DNA of 64,000 nucleotides from Bacteroidota bacterium. GTDB taxonomy: Bacteria; Bacteroidota; Bacteroidia; JAHEXY01. Location of the stretch: contig JAHEXY010000004.1 in NCBI GenBank assembly GCA_023251875.1, forward strand, positions 291,294 to 355,293, read 5' to 3'. Positions 57,142 through 64,000 of the stretch are shown here, one piece after another (position 1 is the first letter of the stretch; the number at the start of each line of letters is the position of its first letter). The translations under genes were made by a program, and so were the position numbers. A model generated the notes under the pieces. It was given only the letters and a program-made list of their open reading frames with translations. It ran no database searches and was not told the origin of the DNA.

Positions 57142-60100
57142 ATGCAAGAAAGAATAAATGATCTTGAAGCAACAAGCGTGGGTGATTTAATTTCAGCTTC
57201 TGCCGGAGATTCTTATTCAGAAATTGTTCTTACACAGTCGTCATTTGATCATACCATAGGTATTGTTCTTACCACTGGTGTTTATAATGATGATGAAGAT
57301 AAATGGGATGCTGTTGATCAATTTGGTAAAATTACTTCTGATAAAAAAAATGCTACCGGATCATTTCCTTTGGGCGATGGAGCTTTAAATACCATGTGCA
57401 TGCGTATGATTAACGATCCGGTTAATCCGTATGATTGCGGAGATATTACCCTTGCCATGATGCAATTGGCTAATGATTGGGAAGGTTTGTATTCAAACAA
57501 AGGTACTGAAGCCTTGCCTGGTATAGATTTCCTTGATTATTTTCTTGAGTTATGTGGAGGCAAACAATACAGCGGTTATTCAAACCATGAATATGGATTG
57601 GGTAATGAATCAAGTACTGAAATATTATTAGGTTTAAATGGAGTTACAAGTACCACTAGCCAATATGGTTATGGTTATCTGGAATATGCATATAAGTCAT
57701 TTGAATTTGATCCATTTACAGAGAATGATAAATATGACGTAGGGGATATTTCACCTGATCAGTTTGATTATTACAAAAACTGTTTAACATATAATGGAGT
57801 TGATTATGGTACCTCCGGAGGTGAAATAACTTCAATTGATGGAGCAAAAGATTGGCGCAATCCATATCCTTACAATAGTTCGGCAGATGATGATGAAGTA
57901 TGGGATGTGGCAAGCTGTGGTTATGCCTGGTACGATCTTACCAATGGTATTATTGCTGATTCAAGAGACGAAAACCAAGAATGCAAAGCCTGGGATAGGT
58001 TATATACCTGTATTAATACAGATATTGATAATGATTTAAATTATTACTCTGATCTTTCTTGCGGTCCTGACCCTAATAGCGATGCTTGCGAAAACTCTAT
58101 CTATACAAAACTGGCCGATAATATGGGACAAATAATTGATGCCCGTGAAAATGCTATTAGAAATAAATTTGATAAAGACTTTTCAACTCTTTCAGTAACA
58201 GCCAGATCCATTGGAGCCTACCAGGTAAAAGAAGCTTTCAAAACAAAATATGCACAATCTTCAATGTTTGATAATGGCACAAATGTTTATAATACGTCAA
58301 CCGGATATAATCAAACTATTCTAAGTAATTTTGCCACTATACAAAACTTAATGGCTGGCAAAGTTGAAATAATGAATGCCGATGCAACAGCCAATGATGG
58401 ATCTTATTCTGTTAATTCTGCTGTTAACACTACTTATGTCGACTGGATAGCTTCGTGCCTAAATAAAAATCTTGCTGATCAAGCAAACTCCGGATCTACT
58501 ACAGTTAATAGAAGTACTGCTGCAAGCTGGATCAATGATATTGTTGAGAAGTTTGAAATCCCTAATTATGAAACTGTAAAAACCGGTAGTATTGGTTTAT
58601 ACAACAACTTTTTCGGTAATACAACAGCTATTTCAACCAGTGGTCAATTTCTTAATACCAGTAATAAATTACAATATAAATCTTCTCGCTCAGCCGCAAC
58701 TTCTATATTAAACTTTGGTTCTTATAACCAAACTGTTAATGTTCCAAGCATTGGCTATAAAGCAAGTACACCGGCTAGCATCGATTTAACTGCGCTTAAT
58801 TTTTTTAACAATGATTGCAATCAACAAAACATTGATTATGTGCTGGCTATTTTGCAAGGAGAGCTCAATGATTGTCGTCAAAATGAAATAGATGTTTCCT
58901 TAGTAAATTATGCTAATGAGTGTACAGTATCTGATAATATTAAAGATAGTTTAGCAATTGACTATAAAGAAGAATACAAACACTACACCTTGTTTTATTA
59001 TGATCAACAAGGCAATCTTGTTAAAACTGTACCTCCACAAGGGGTTGATGATTTTAATTATATGTATAACAGTAGCGGGGAAGCTACTCAATTTCCATCA
59101 AGAAGAGACATAAAAAATCATACTTTAGCTACCGAATACCATTACAATTCTTTGGGTCAGCGCACCTATGAAAAAACACCTGATGGTGGAGAAAAAAAAT
59201 TATGGTATAATGGCATTGGTCAATTGCGTTTTTCACAAAATGCCAAACAAAAAACCGATGGAACCTATGCCTATCTTAAATATGACGATTTAGGAAGAAT
59301 TACTGAATCTGGGCTTAGCACATTAGATGCCACTTCTCAGGCTTTTGCCAATAATATAGAAACTCCATCTTATCCAAACTCTAATCTTACATACCGTACA
59401 GTATCATGGTATGATAATGCTTATACATCCAGTCTTGCTTATAAAACCGATGGAAGTACCTTAACCCAGCATTATTTGCAAAACCGTATCAGCTATGCTT
59501 ATTCTGATTATGACGGAACAGATAATAGCGGAGACGAAAATTATACTTTTTACAGTTATGATCCACATGGCAATGTGGAGTGGATGCTGCAAAGTATTAG
59601 TGGATTTACCAATAGCATAACAGGAAGTAAAAATAACAAACACCTTGCTTATGATTACGATTTGGTAAGCGGAAAAATTACAAAGGTAAAATACAATGAA
59701 GGAATGAATGACCAATTCTTTTATCGTTATACTTATGATTCTGATGGAAGAATAGAAAAAGTAGAAACCTCGCGCGATAATTATTTATGGGATGCAGATG
59801 TTAAATATGAATATTATGCTTATGGGCCTTTAAAACGTTTATCAATTGGTGAAGATAAAATACAAGGCTTGGATTATATTTATACCATTAATGGCTGGCT
59901 CAAAGCAGTTAATCATCCTAGTTTAAGTTCAACTTATGACCCAGGAGGGGATGGCGCAAGTACATCTTCATTCCCTGCCGATGTGTATGGTATGACATTA
60001 GGCTATTTCGATGGAGATTTTAAACGGTATTATGATGCAGATGGAAATGGTAATAGAGGAACATCAGAAACTACAGTTTCACCTTTTAACTCTGCTAATA

Positions 60101-62187
60101 CAAGCACTTATTCATTCAGCAATTATTATAATTATCAACATGAATGGTACAAAAGTGATTGCTCTACTTATGAGCAAAGTAAACAAACAAATCCGTCTTC
60201 TAATCCCTCATTTGCTTCTAATAAAGTAAACTACCGCCCATTGTACAATGGAACCATAACTAATATTACATACAACCAAGCTAGTACATCTTCAGGTTCT
60301 TTACAATTTAGCGGAGCACCCTTAAGTTTTATGTACAATTATGATGAGCTGTATAGATTAACCCAGGCAAGTTTTGATTATTATGATGCTTCTAAAACCA
60401 AGTGGCATAGAGATGATATAACAAGTGCCTATAATTCTTATAAATCATCTTATGGCTATGATGAAAATGGGAACATTAAAACATTGAACCGTTATACCTA
60501 TGTAAGTACTTCGCAATTTGATGCCCTTACTTACAATTATAAAGACAATGATGGGAATGGTATTATTGACAATAATAAATTAATGGGTATTGATGATACC
60601 AAAAGTGCTTCTTCCAGTACGGTTGATATTGACGATCAAAGCAGCCTTAATTATAGTTATGATGACATAGGCGAATTAATAGGTGATCAGGCCGAAGGTA
60701 TTTCTAATATATATTGGACACCATCAGGTAAAGTAAAAGGAGTTACATACACCAATGGAAACATTATCAGTTTTGATTATGATGCTTTAGGAAACAGAGT
60801 AAAAAAAGTTTTCTGGGATAAATCTTCGGGTTCTTATGTTATCAAAACAACTATGTATGTAGCAGATGCAAATGGAAAAGTAATGGCCATTTATGAAAGC
60901 CCCAGTATAAGCACAGAAGCTGATTTAGTTGAAATACCTTTATACGGTGGTGATAGAATAGGAGAATTAGCTGGTTCTATCAGTGATGATGAAGCTATTG
61001 ATGCATCTGTAAACACTTTTCAAAGAACTGTAGGAAATAAGAATTACGAGATAGATGATTATTTAGGTAATGTAAGAGCTATTGTAAGTGATCTAAAAGG
61101 ATCGTCCGGAGCTAATGTAAGCACATCAAATGATTATTACCCTTATGGTATGTTATTACCTGGGCGCAATAGTAGCACTAGCAATTATCGCTATGGTTAC
61201 CAGGGTAAAGAAATGGATAATGAGCTCAAAAGCAAAACCGCTACCAGCTACGATTTTGGCGCCCGTATGTACGACCCACGCGCGGGCAGGTGGTTGAGTT
61301 TGGATCCGCTGGCGTGGAAGTATGCTGACCAAAGCCCATATAATTTTTGTGGAAATGATCCAGTAAATTTTGTTGATCCAGACGGAAAAGAAACACTTTC
61401 TACAATGGAGCAATTTCTTACATATCAATATCAAAATGATCCATTATTTAATGTTCTATCGAATTGTGATAATATTAAAGTTGAAGTTTCTTATAGAAAT
61501 TATTTAAGTGGAAGTGCCATAGGCGAGGGGGTAGCAGGTGGAATTGATGCTAAGGGGGCTTCAATGGGATTTGTTTGGGATTCAAACCAGAAAAAATTTG
61601 TAGGCCGCGTTTTAGATAAAGCAAGTGTCGAAATTTATGCAGGGGTTGGAATAGCTGCTGGTGATGGTGTTAAAGGAGATTTTTCCTTTTTTATACAGGA
61701 TCAAGTTACATCTAATGGAAATTCAGTTAAACTTGGAAGTAGGTTAAAATTAAAAGTAGCTAATCGTTCTGTTACAACAAGAATATATACGAAGTGCGGA
61801 GGTACTGAAACATATTTTTCAGTAGCCATATCGAATAAATTATATGAGGATAAAGGCGAAGCTAATGTTGGATCTGCTACGGCTGCTGTAACAGGTGGAA
61901 GGGAATTAAATATAGAGTATACTTTTGAAATTGATCCTTTTATTGCAGATGAAATGGTAAAGGCCGGCTTCTTTAATGGTCGTTTAACTGAAAAAGAAAA
62001 GTTAACAAAGTATGTTGGATTTTTAGACAAACAATTGAGAGATCTTTATGACCAACGTAATAAAGATCTCCAAAACACTACTGATACTAAGACCCAAGCG
62101 ATTCAAAAGCAATACTTTGACCAACAAGAACGCTCTATAGAAGGGGCCAAACGAAATGCTCAAACTGCTTTAGATGAAATGGAATAA
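57142..62187 (+). CDS. Giant Rhs protein, C-terminal part with Rhs core and variable tip
   Basis: A 1681-residue ORF from the first ATG after the in-frame TAA; the true coding frame is open from 56962. The product lacks a signal peptide, so alone it could not be exported. YD repeats occupy about residues 610-1360 (YYDQQGNLVKTVPPQGVDD, YHYNSLGQRTYEKTPDGGEK). The Rhs core lies at about 1370-1416 (YDFGARMYDPRAGRWLSLDP then NFVDPDGK). The final 265 residues are a variable tip: a beta-rich part, then a coiled-coil tail with Lys/Gln/Asp/Glu. The tip was not recognised as a known toxin. No immunity gene lies directly after it. Confidence 0.8.
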   Translation: MQERINDLEATSVGDLISASAGDSYSEIVLTQSSFDHTIGIVLTTGVYNDDEDKWDAVDQFGKITSDKKNATGSFPLGDGALNTMCMRMINDPVNPYDCGDITLAMMQLANDWEGLYSNKGTEALPGIDFLDYFLELCGGKQYSGYSNHEYGLGNESSTEILLGLNGVTSTTSQYGYGYLEYAYKSFEFDPFTENDKYDVGDISPDQFDYYKNCLTYNGVDYGTSGGEITSIDGAKDWRNPYPYNSSADDDEVWDVASCGYAWYDLTNGIIADSRDENQECKAWDRLYTCINTDIDNDLNYYSDLSCGPDPNSDACENSIYTKLADNMGQIIDARENAIRNKFDKDFSTLSVTARSIGAYQVKEAFKTKYAQSSMFDNGTNVYNTSTGYNQTILSNFATIQNLMAGKVEIMNADATANDGSYSVNSAVNTTYVDWIASCLNKNLADQANSGSTTVNRSTAASWINDIVEKFEIPNYETVKTGSIGLYNNFFGNTTAISTSGQFLNTSNKLQYKSSRSAATSILNFGSYNQTVNVPSIGYKASTPASIDLTALNFFNNDCNQQNIDYVLAILQGELNDCRQNEIDVSLVNYANECTVSDNIKDSLAIDYKEEYKHYTLFYYDQQGNLVKTVPPQGVDDFNYMYNSSGEATQFPSRRDIKNHTLATEYHYNSLGQRTYEKTPDGGEKKLWYNGIGQLRFSQNAKQKTDGTYAYLKYDDLGRITESGLSTLDATSQAFANNIETPSYPNSNLTYRTVSWYDNAYTSSLAYKTDGSTLTQHYLQNRISYAYSDYDGTDNSGDENYTFYSYDPHGNVEWMLQSISGFTNSITGSKNNKHLAYDYDLVSGKITKVKYNEGMNDQFFYRYTYDSDGRIEKVETSRDNYLWDADVKYEYYAYGPLKRLSIGEDKIQGLDYIYTINGWLKAVNHPSLSSTYDPGGDGASTSSFPADVYGMTLGYFDGDFKRYYDADGNGNRGTSETTVSPFNSANTSTYSFSNYYNYQHEWYKSDCSTYEQSKQTNPSSNPSFASNKVNYRPLYNGTITNITYNQASTSSGSLQFSGAPLSFMYNYDELYRLTQASFDYYDASKTKWHRDDITSAYNSYKSSYGYDENGNIKTLNRYTYVSTSQFDALTYNYKDNDGNGIIDNNKLMGIDDTKSASSSTVDIDDQSSLNYSYDDIGELIGDQAEGISNIYWTPSGKVKGVTYTNGNIISFDYDALGNRVKKVFWDKSSGSYVIKTTMYVADANGKVMAIYESPSISTEADLVEIPLYGGDRIGELAGSISDDEAIDASVNTFQRTVGNKNYEIDDYLGNVRAIVSDLKGSSGANVSTSNDYYPYGMLLPGRNSSTSNYRYGYQGKEMDNELKSKTATSYDFGARMYDPRAGRWLSLDPLAWKYADQSPYNFCGNDPVNFVDPDGKETLSTMEQFLTYQYQNDPLFNVLSNCDNIKVEVSYRNYLSGSAIGEGVAGGIDAKGASMGFVWDSNQKKFVGRVLDKASVEIYAGVGIAAGDGVKGDFSFFIQDQVTSNGNSVKLGSRLKLKVANRSVTTRIYTKCGGTETYFSVAISNKLYEDKGEANVGSATAAVTGGRELNIEYTFEIDPFIADEMVKAGFFNGRLTEKEKLTKYVGFLDKQLRDLYDQRNKDLQNTTDTKTQAIQKQYFDQQERSIEGAKRNAQTALDEME

Positions 62188-62189
62188 CT

Positions 62190-62306
62190 CCAGCTGGCGC
62201 AGATGTTCGTGCATGCTGGCGAGGATGCCACCGGCTAGTGAGGATGTGCACGCGTAGCTGGTTTGGATTTTGTGTGAATGTATTGTGTGCAAGCTAATCC
62301 AAACCA
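62190..62306. repeat. GC-rich imperfect palindrome and 11-bp inverted repeat after the Rhs tip
   Basis: CCAGCT...CGTGCA (from 62190) faces TGCACG...AGCTGG (to 62261) across a GC-rich stretch unlike the AT-rich surroundings. Overlapping it, TGGTTTGGATT (62259-62269) pairs with AATCCAAACCA (62296-62306). It begins 3 nt after the Rhs stop codon. It may act as a terminator or as a border used when tips are exchanged; both roles are inferred. Confidence 0.65.
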
Positions 62307-62314
62307 CATAAAAT

Positions 62315-62369
62315 AGGATTTGTAATCCTTTATAAAAAACACCAATCACTTACAAAGTTTAAAACTTTG
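62315..62369. repeat. Two further palindromes after the Rhs gene
   Basis: AGGATTTGTAATCCT (62315-62329) and CAAAGTTTAAAACTTTG (62353-62369). They are of the same short REP-like kind as the other modules, though not the same sequences. Confidence 0.55.
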
Positions 62370-62426
62370 CAAATGCGTTAAAAAAAGTTCTTTGAAATAT
62401 TGATAGATGAAAATGTGGCAGTACAA

Positions 62427-62458
62427 TTTGGTAGCTGAAATTTAAAAGAATATATTTG
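62427..62458 (+). promoter_or_regulatory. Consensus promoter of the PIN toxin operon
   Basis: TTTG at 62427-62430, 20 nt, then TATATTTG at 62451-62458, matching the Bacteroidota consensus. The start codon of the first gene lies 19 nt beyond the -7 box, giving a very short leader. Confidence 0.65.
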
Positions 62459-62476
62459 AAATAAACATCTTAGTTT

Positions 62477-62680
62477 ATGATTCTCGAAAGAACATCAAGT
62501 GAAATTTTAGTGCATTTGCCTGTAGATATTGATTTAACCGAATTACAAAATTTGTTGGATTACTTACGATATCAAGAGCTAACAACTAAGTCAAAAGCAA
62601 AGCAGGCTGATGCTGATAAGCTTGCTAAATCTGCAAAAAAAGCGATATGGAAAAAAATTAAAATTCACAGAGGATTGTAA
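62477..62680 (+). CDS. Small protein, probable antitoxin partner of the PIN toxin
   Basis: A 67-residue protein. An N-terminal segment (SEILVHLPVDIDLTELQNLL) predicts a strand and a helix, and the C-terminus is Lys/Ala-rich. No family is recognised with certainty. Its size, its place just before a PIN-domain gene and the shared promoter fit a VapB-type antitoxin; this is inferred. Confidence 0.65.
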   Translation: MILERTSSEILVHLPVDIDLTELQNLLDYLRYQELTTKSKAKQADADKLAKSAKKAIWKKIKIHRGL

Positions 62681-62766
62681 TGAACCATACATGCAATATT
62701 ATTTACAAACAAGCCTAAAAGATGCATGTGTGCTTTACTCACCATTAAATAACAAATAATTTATAG

Positions 62767-63231
62767 ATGAAAATAGTTGTTGATTCCAATATAGTATTTA
62801 GTGCAATACTAAATACAAAAGGAAAAATTGGTCAATTAATAATTAATGGTTCTGAGTTTTTTAATTTTTATTCAATAGCTCTTCTTAAGGAAGAAATAAT
62901 GGAACATAAAGCTAAAATTCTTAAAATTACCGGCCTAAAAGAAAAACAGTTTGAAGAAGTATTTCAAATAATCATAAGCAGAATAAAATTTATTGATGAC
63001 ATTGTATTATCTGCAGAAAAAATAAAAGAAGCCGAAAATTTGGTTTTGGGCATTGATAATGATGATACAATGTTTGTTGCTCTAAATAATTATTTATCTG
63101 CAAAATTATGGACTGGTGATAAGCAATTAATAAAAGGGCTTAAGAAGAAGGAATATTTCCAAACAATCACAACAGATGAATTACATGCAATATTCTTAGA
63201 AAAGAAACTGAAGAAAGAAAAAAAGAAATAA
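62767..63231 (+). CDS. PIN-domain ribonuclease, VapC-like toxin
   Basis: A 154-residue protein. The acidic metal-binding residues of the PIN fold are visible: the first Asp in IVVDSNIVFSAILN, a Glu in LLKEEIMEH, and the pair in IDNDDTMFVALNNY followed by WTGDKQLIKGL. It is the COG2405/COG1848-like type of putative toxin that cleaves RNA. The Lys-rich tail is unusual. It lies 86 nt after the small partner gene, on the same transcript. The target RNA is unknown. Confidence 0.85.
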   Translation: MKIVVDSNIVFSAILNTKGKIGQLIINGSEFFNFYSIALLKEEIMEHKAKILKITGLKEKQFEEVFQIIISRIKFIDDIVLSAEKIKEAENLVLGIDNDDTMFVALNNYLSAKLWTGDKQLIKGLKKKEYFQTITTDELHAIFLEKKLKKEKKK

Positions 63232-63284
63232 CAATGCCTGTTTTCTCATAGAATGCTAAACCTTTTTAGCCCTTGGTAAAAGAA

Positions 63285-63500
63285 CTACTTGCATAATTTT
63301 TTAAAATCATTTAATGACATTATTTCGCCTTTGCCTTGTTTGTATTCTTTTTTGCTAGTTTCAATTTTTTCTACAAAGGCAGCATTATAAACATCCTCTT
63401 TTTTTATTTTGAATTTTATTTTTAATGCTTTCATAAAAACTTTTATAGCCTCTATTTGTGAAACATCTTCTGTTTGGGCAGTAAAACTGATAGTTTGCAT
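63285..63500 (-). CDS. Small antitoxin-like protein (DUF2683-type), no toxin partner seen
   Basis: A 71-residue protein. The N-terminal strand MQTISFTAQTEDVSQIEAIK with an amphipathic helix (VFMKALKIKFKIKK) and the stretch YNAAFVEKIETSKKEYKQGK resemble the small DUF2683-like antitoxin proteins of Bacteroidota, from memory. The usual RelE-like partner would lie downstream (at lower coordinates), but only 53 nt separate it from the PIN gene, so it appears alone. The family assignment is moderate. Confidence 0.6.
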   Translation of the reverse strand: MQTISFTAQTEDVSQIEAIKVFMKALKIKFKIKKEDVYNAAFVEKIETSKKEYKQGKGEIMSLNDFKKLCK

Positions 63501-63593
63501 AAAAATTAGTTTAAAGTATATGCAAAATAAATAAAATTTTCGATTAGTTATCTATCAATATTTTAAGAATGTAAACCAACATTTAAATAAATA

Positions 63594-64000
63594 ATGATGA
63601 AGTACAAATACACAATAATATTATTTTTTAGTTGCGTACAACTAAAAATAGCTGCTCAAACTTATAGTGCTTCCGCCTTCGAAAAAATTATTTTCGAAGT
63701 TGAAAACGCCTATTATGATGGCCATTTGAGTTATGATGAATATGAAAATAAATTAGATTTTCACACCAAACGTATTGTACAATTGGCCAATGCAAACAAA
63801 GAAAAACTAAATGAAATTGAATACCCTAAAAATTGGAGCGGTATTGATGTAGCAGGAAAAACCGAACAGCAAACCAATAAAGAAAATTTATTGTTGAATT
63901 GGGCCATATACAACTACCTTACCGATACCACTTGGTACAAACAAGATAATGGCACTTATGCCACCCAATACCCTATGCAATATGCCAAAGCCGATCCTTT
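63594..64000 (+). CDS. Secreted protein of unknown function, N-terminal part (runs off right edge)
   Basis: Starts at ATG 63594 (a second ATG follows immediately) and stays open to the edge, 135 codons. The signal peptide covers about residues 1-21 (ending LKIAAQ). The visible part is Tyr/Asn/Asp-rich with a helical stretch (about 26-80) and NWSGIDVAGKTEQQTNKENL. No family was recognised from this part. Confidence 0.75.
   Translation, partial: MMKYKYTIILFFSCVQLKIAAQTYSASAFEKIIFEVENAYYDGHLSYDEYENKLDFHTKRIVQLANANKEKLNEIEYPKNWSGIDVAGKTEQQTNKENLLLNWAIYNYLTDTTWYKQDNGTYATQYPMQYAKADP

Noticed and set aside
62477-62680. Immunity protein for the Rhs tip
   Set aside because: It lies 290 nt after the tip, has its own consensus promoter and pairs better with the PIN toxin gene.

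Overview
The window is a low-GC chromosomal segment from a member of the Bacteroidota. This is inferred from several points: a SecD open at the left edge with the Bacteroidota-type layout, an ExbB-ExbD-ExbD-TonB locus, a protein with a type IX secretion (Por) sorting domain, promoters of the TTG-N19/20-TAnnTTTG type, A-rich leaders in place of Shine-Dalgarno sites, and Ig-like/Rhs giant surface proteins. The genus cannot be named from the sequence. No tRNA, rRNA or CRISPR array was seen.

Layout. (1) 1-6.6 kb: start of secD/secDF (minus), an APC amino-acid permease, then exbB-exbD-exbD-tonB, closed by a strong terminator. (2) 6.7-9.2 kb: two secreted surface proteins (minus), one with a type IX sorting tail. 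(3) 9.3-16 kb: a TMTC-like GT-C/TPR membrane protein, an envelope-stress-like operon (small membrane protein, PadR repressor, double-PspC/GIN protein) with a consensus promoter that overlaps a dyad, and a glycerol facilitator. (4) 16-26 kb: surE, a probable orphan lanthipeptide-type precursor, DUF445, a lipoprotein, a DUF4476 protein, enolase, carA, an AI-2E exporter, a REP-associated tyrosine transposase between two modular palindrome arrays, and peptidase E. (5) 26.2-44.9 kb: one unbroken minus-strand str-S10-spc-alpha supercluster from rpsL to rplQ (33 genes including fusA, secY, map, infA and rpoA; no tuf), with a consensus promoter before rpsL and a terminator after rplQ. (6) 45.2-62.2 kb: an InsA-like zinc-finger ORF, then a giant secreted Tc/SpvB-like protein and a giant Ig-like/Rhs protein. 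The second is split by one in-frame TAA and ends in a variable tip followed by a GC-rich palindrome. (7) 62.4-64 kb: a PIN-domain toxin with a small partner, a lone antitoxin-like ORF, and the start of a secreted protein.

The spacers are unusually rich in repeats. At least six dispersed families are visible: AACAACTAATAAC-type heptads on the coding strand just before start codons; CCCTCTCC hairpins, three of them inside 90-bp inverted-repeat elements that abut or supply stop codons; modular palindrome arrays around the transposase; TTTGAAAATT blocks; TTAGCTGATTAGC blocks; and CATTGAACTTTAAAC blocks. The most unusual items are the stop-split giant Rhs protein with its bracketed tip, the stand-alone RiPP-like precursor, the transposase with its arrays, and the orientation of the heptad leaders.
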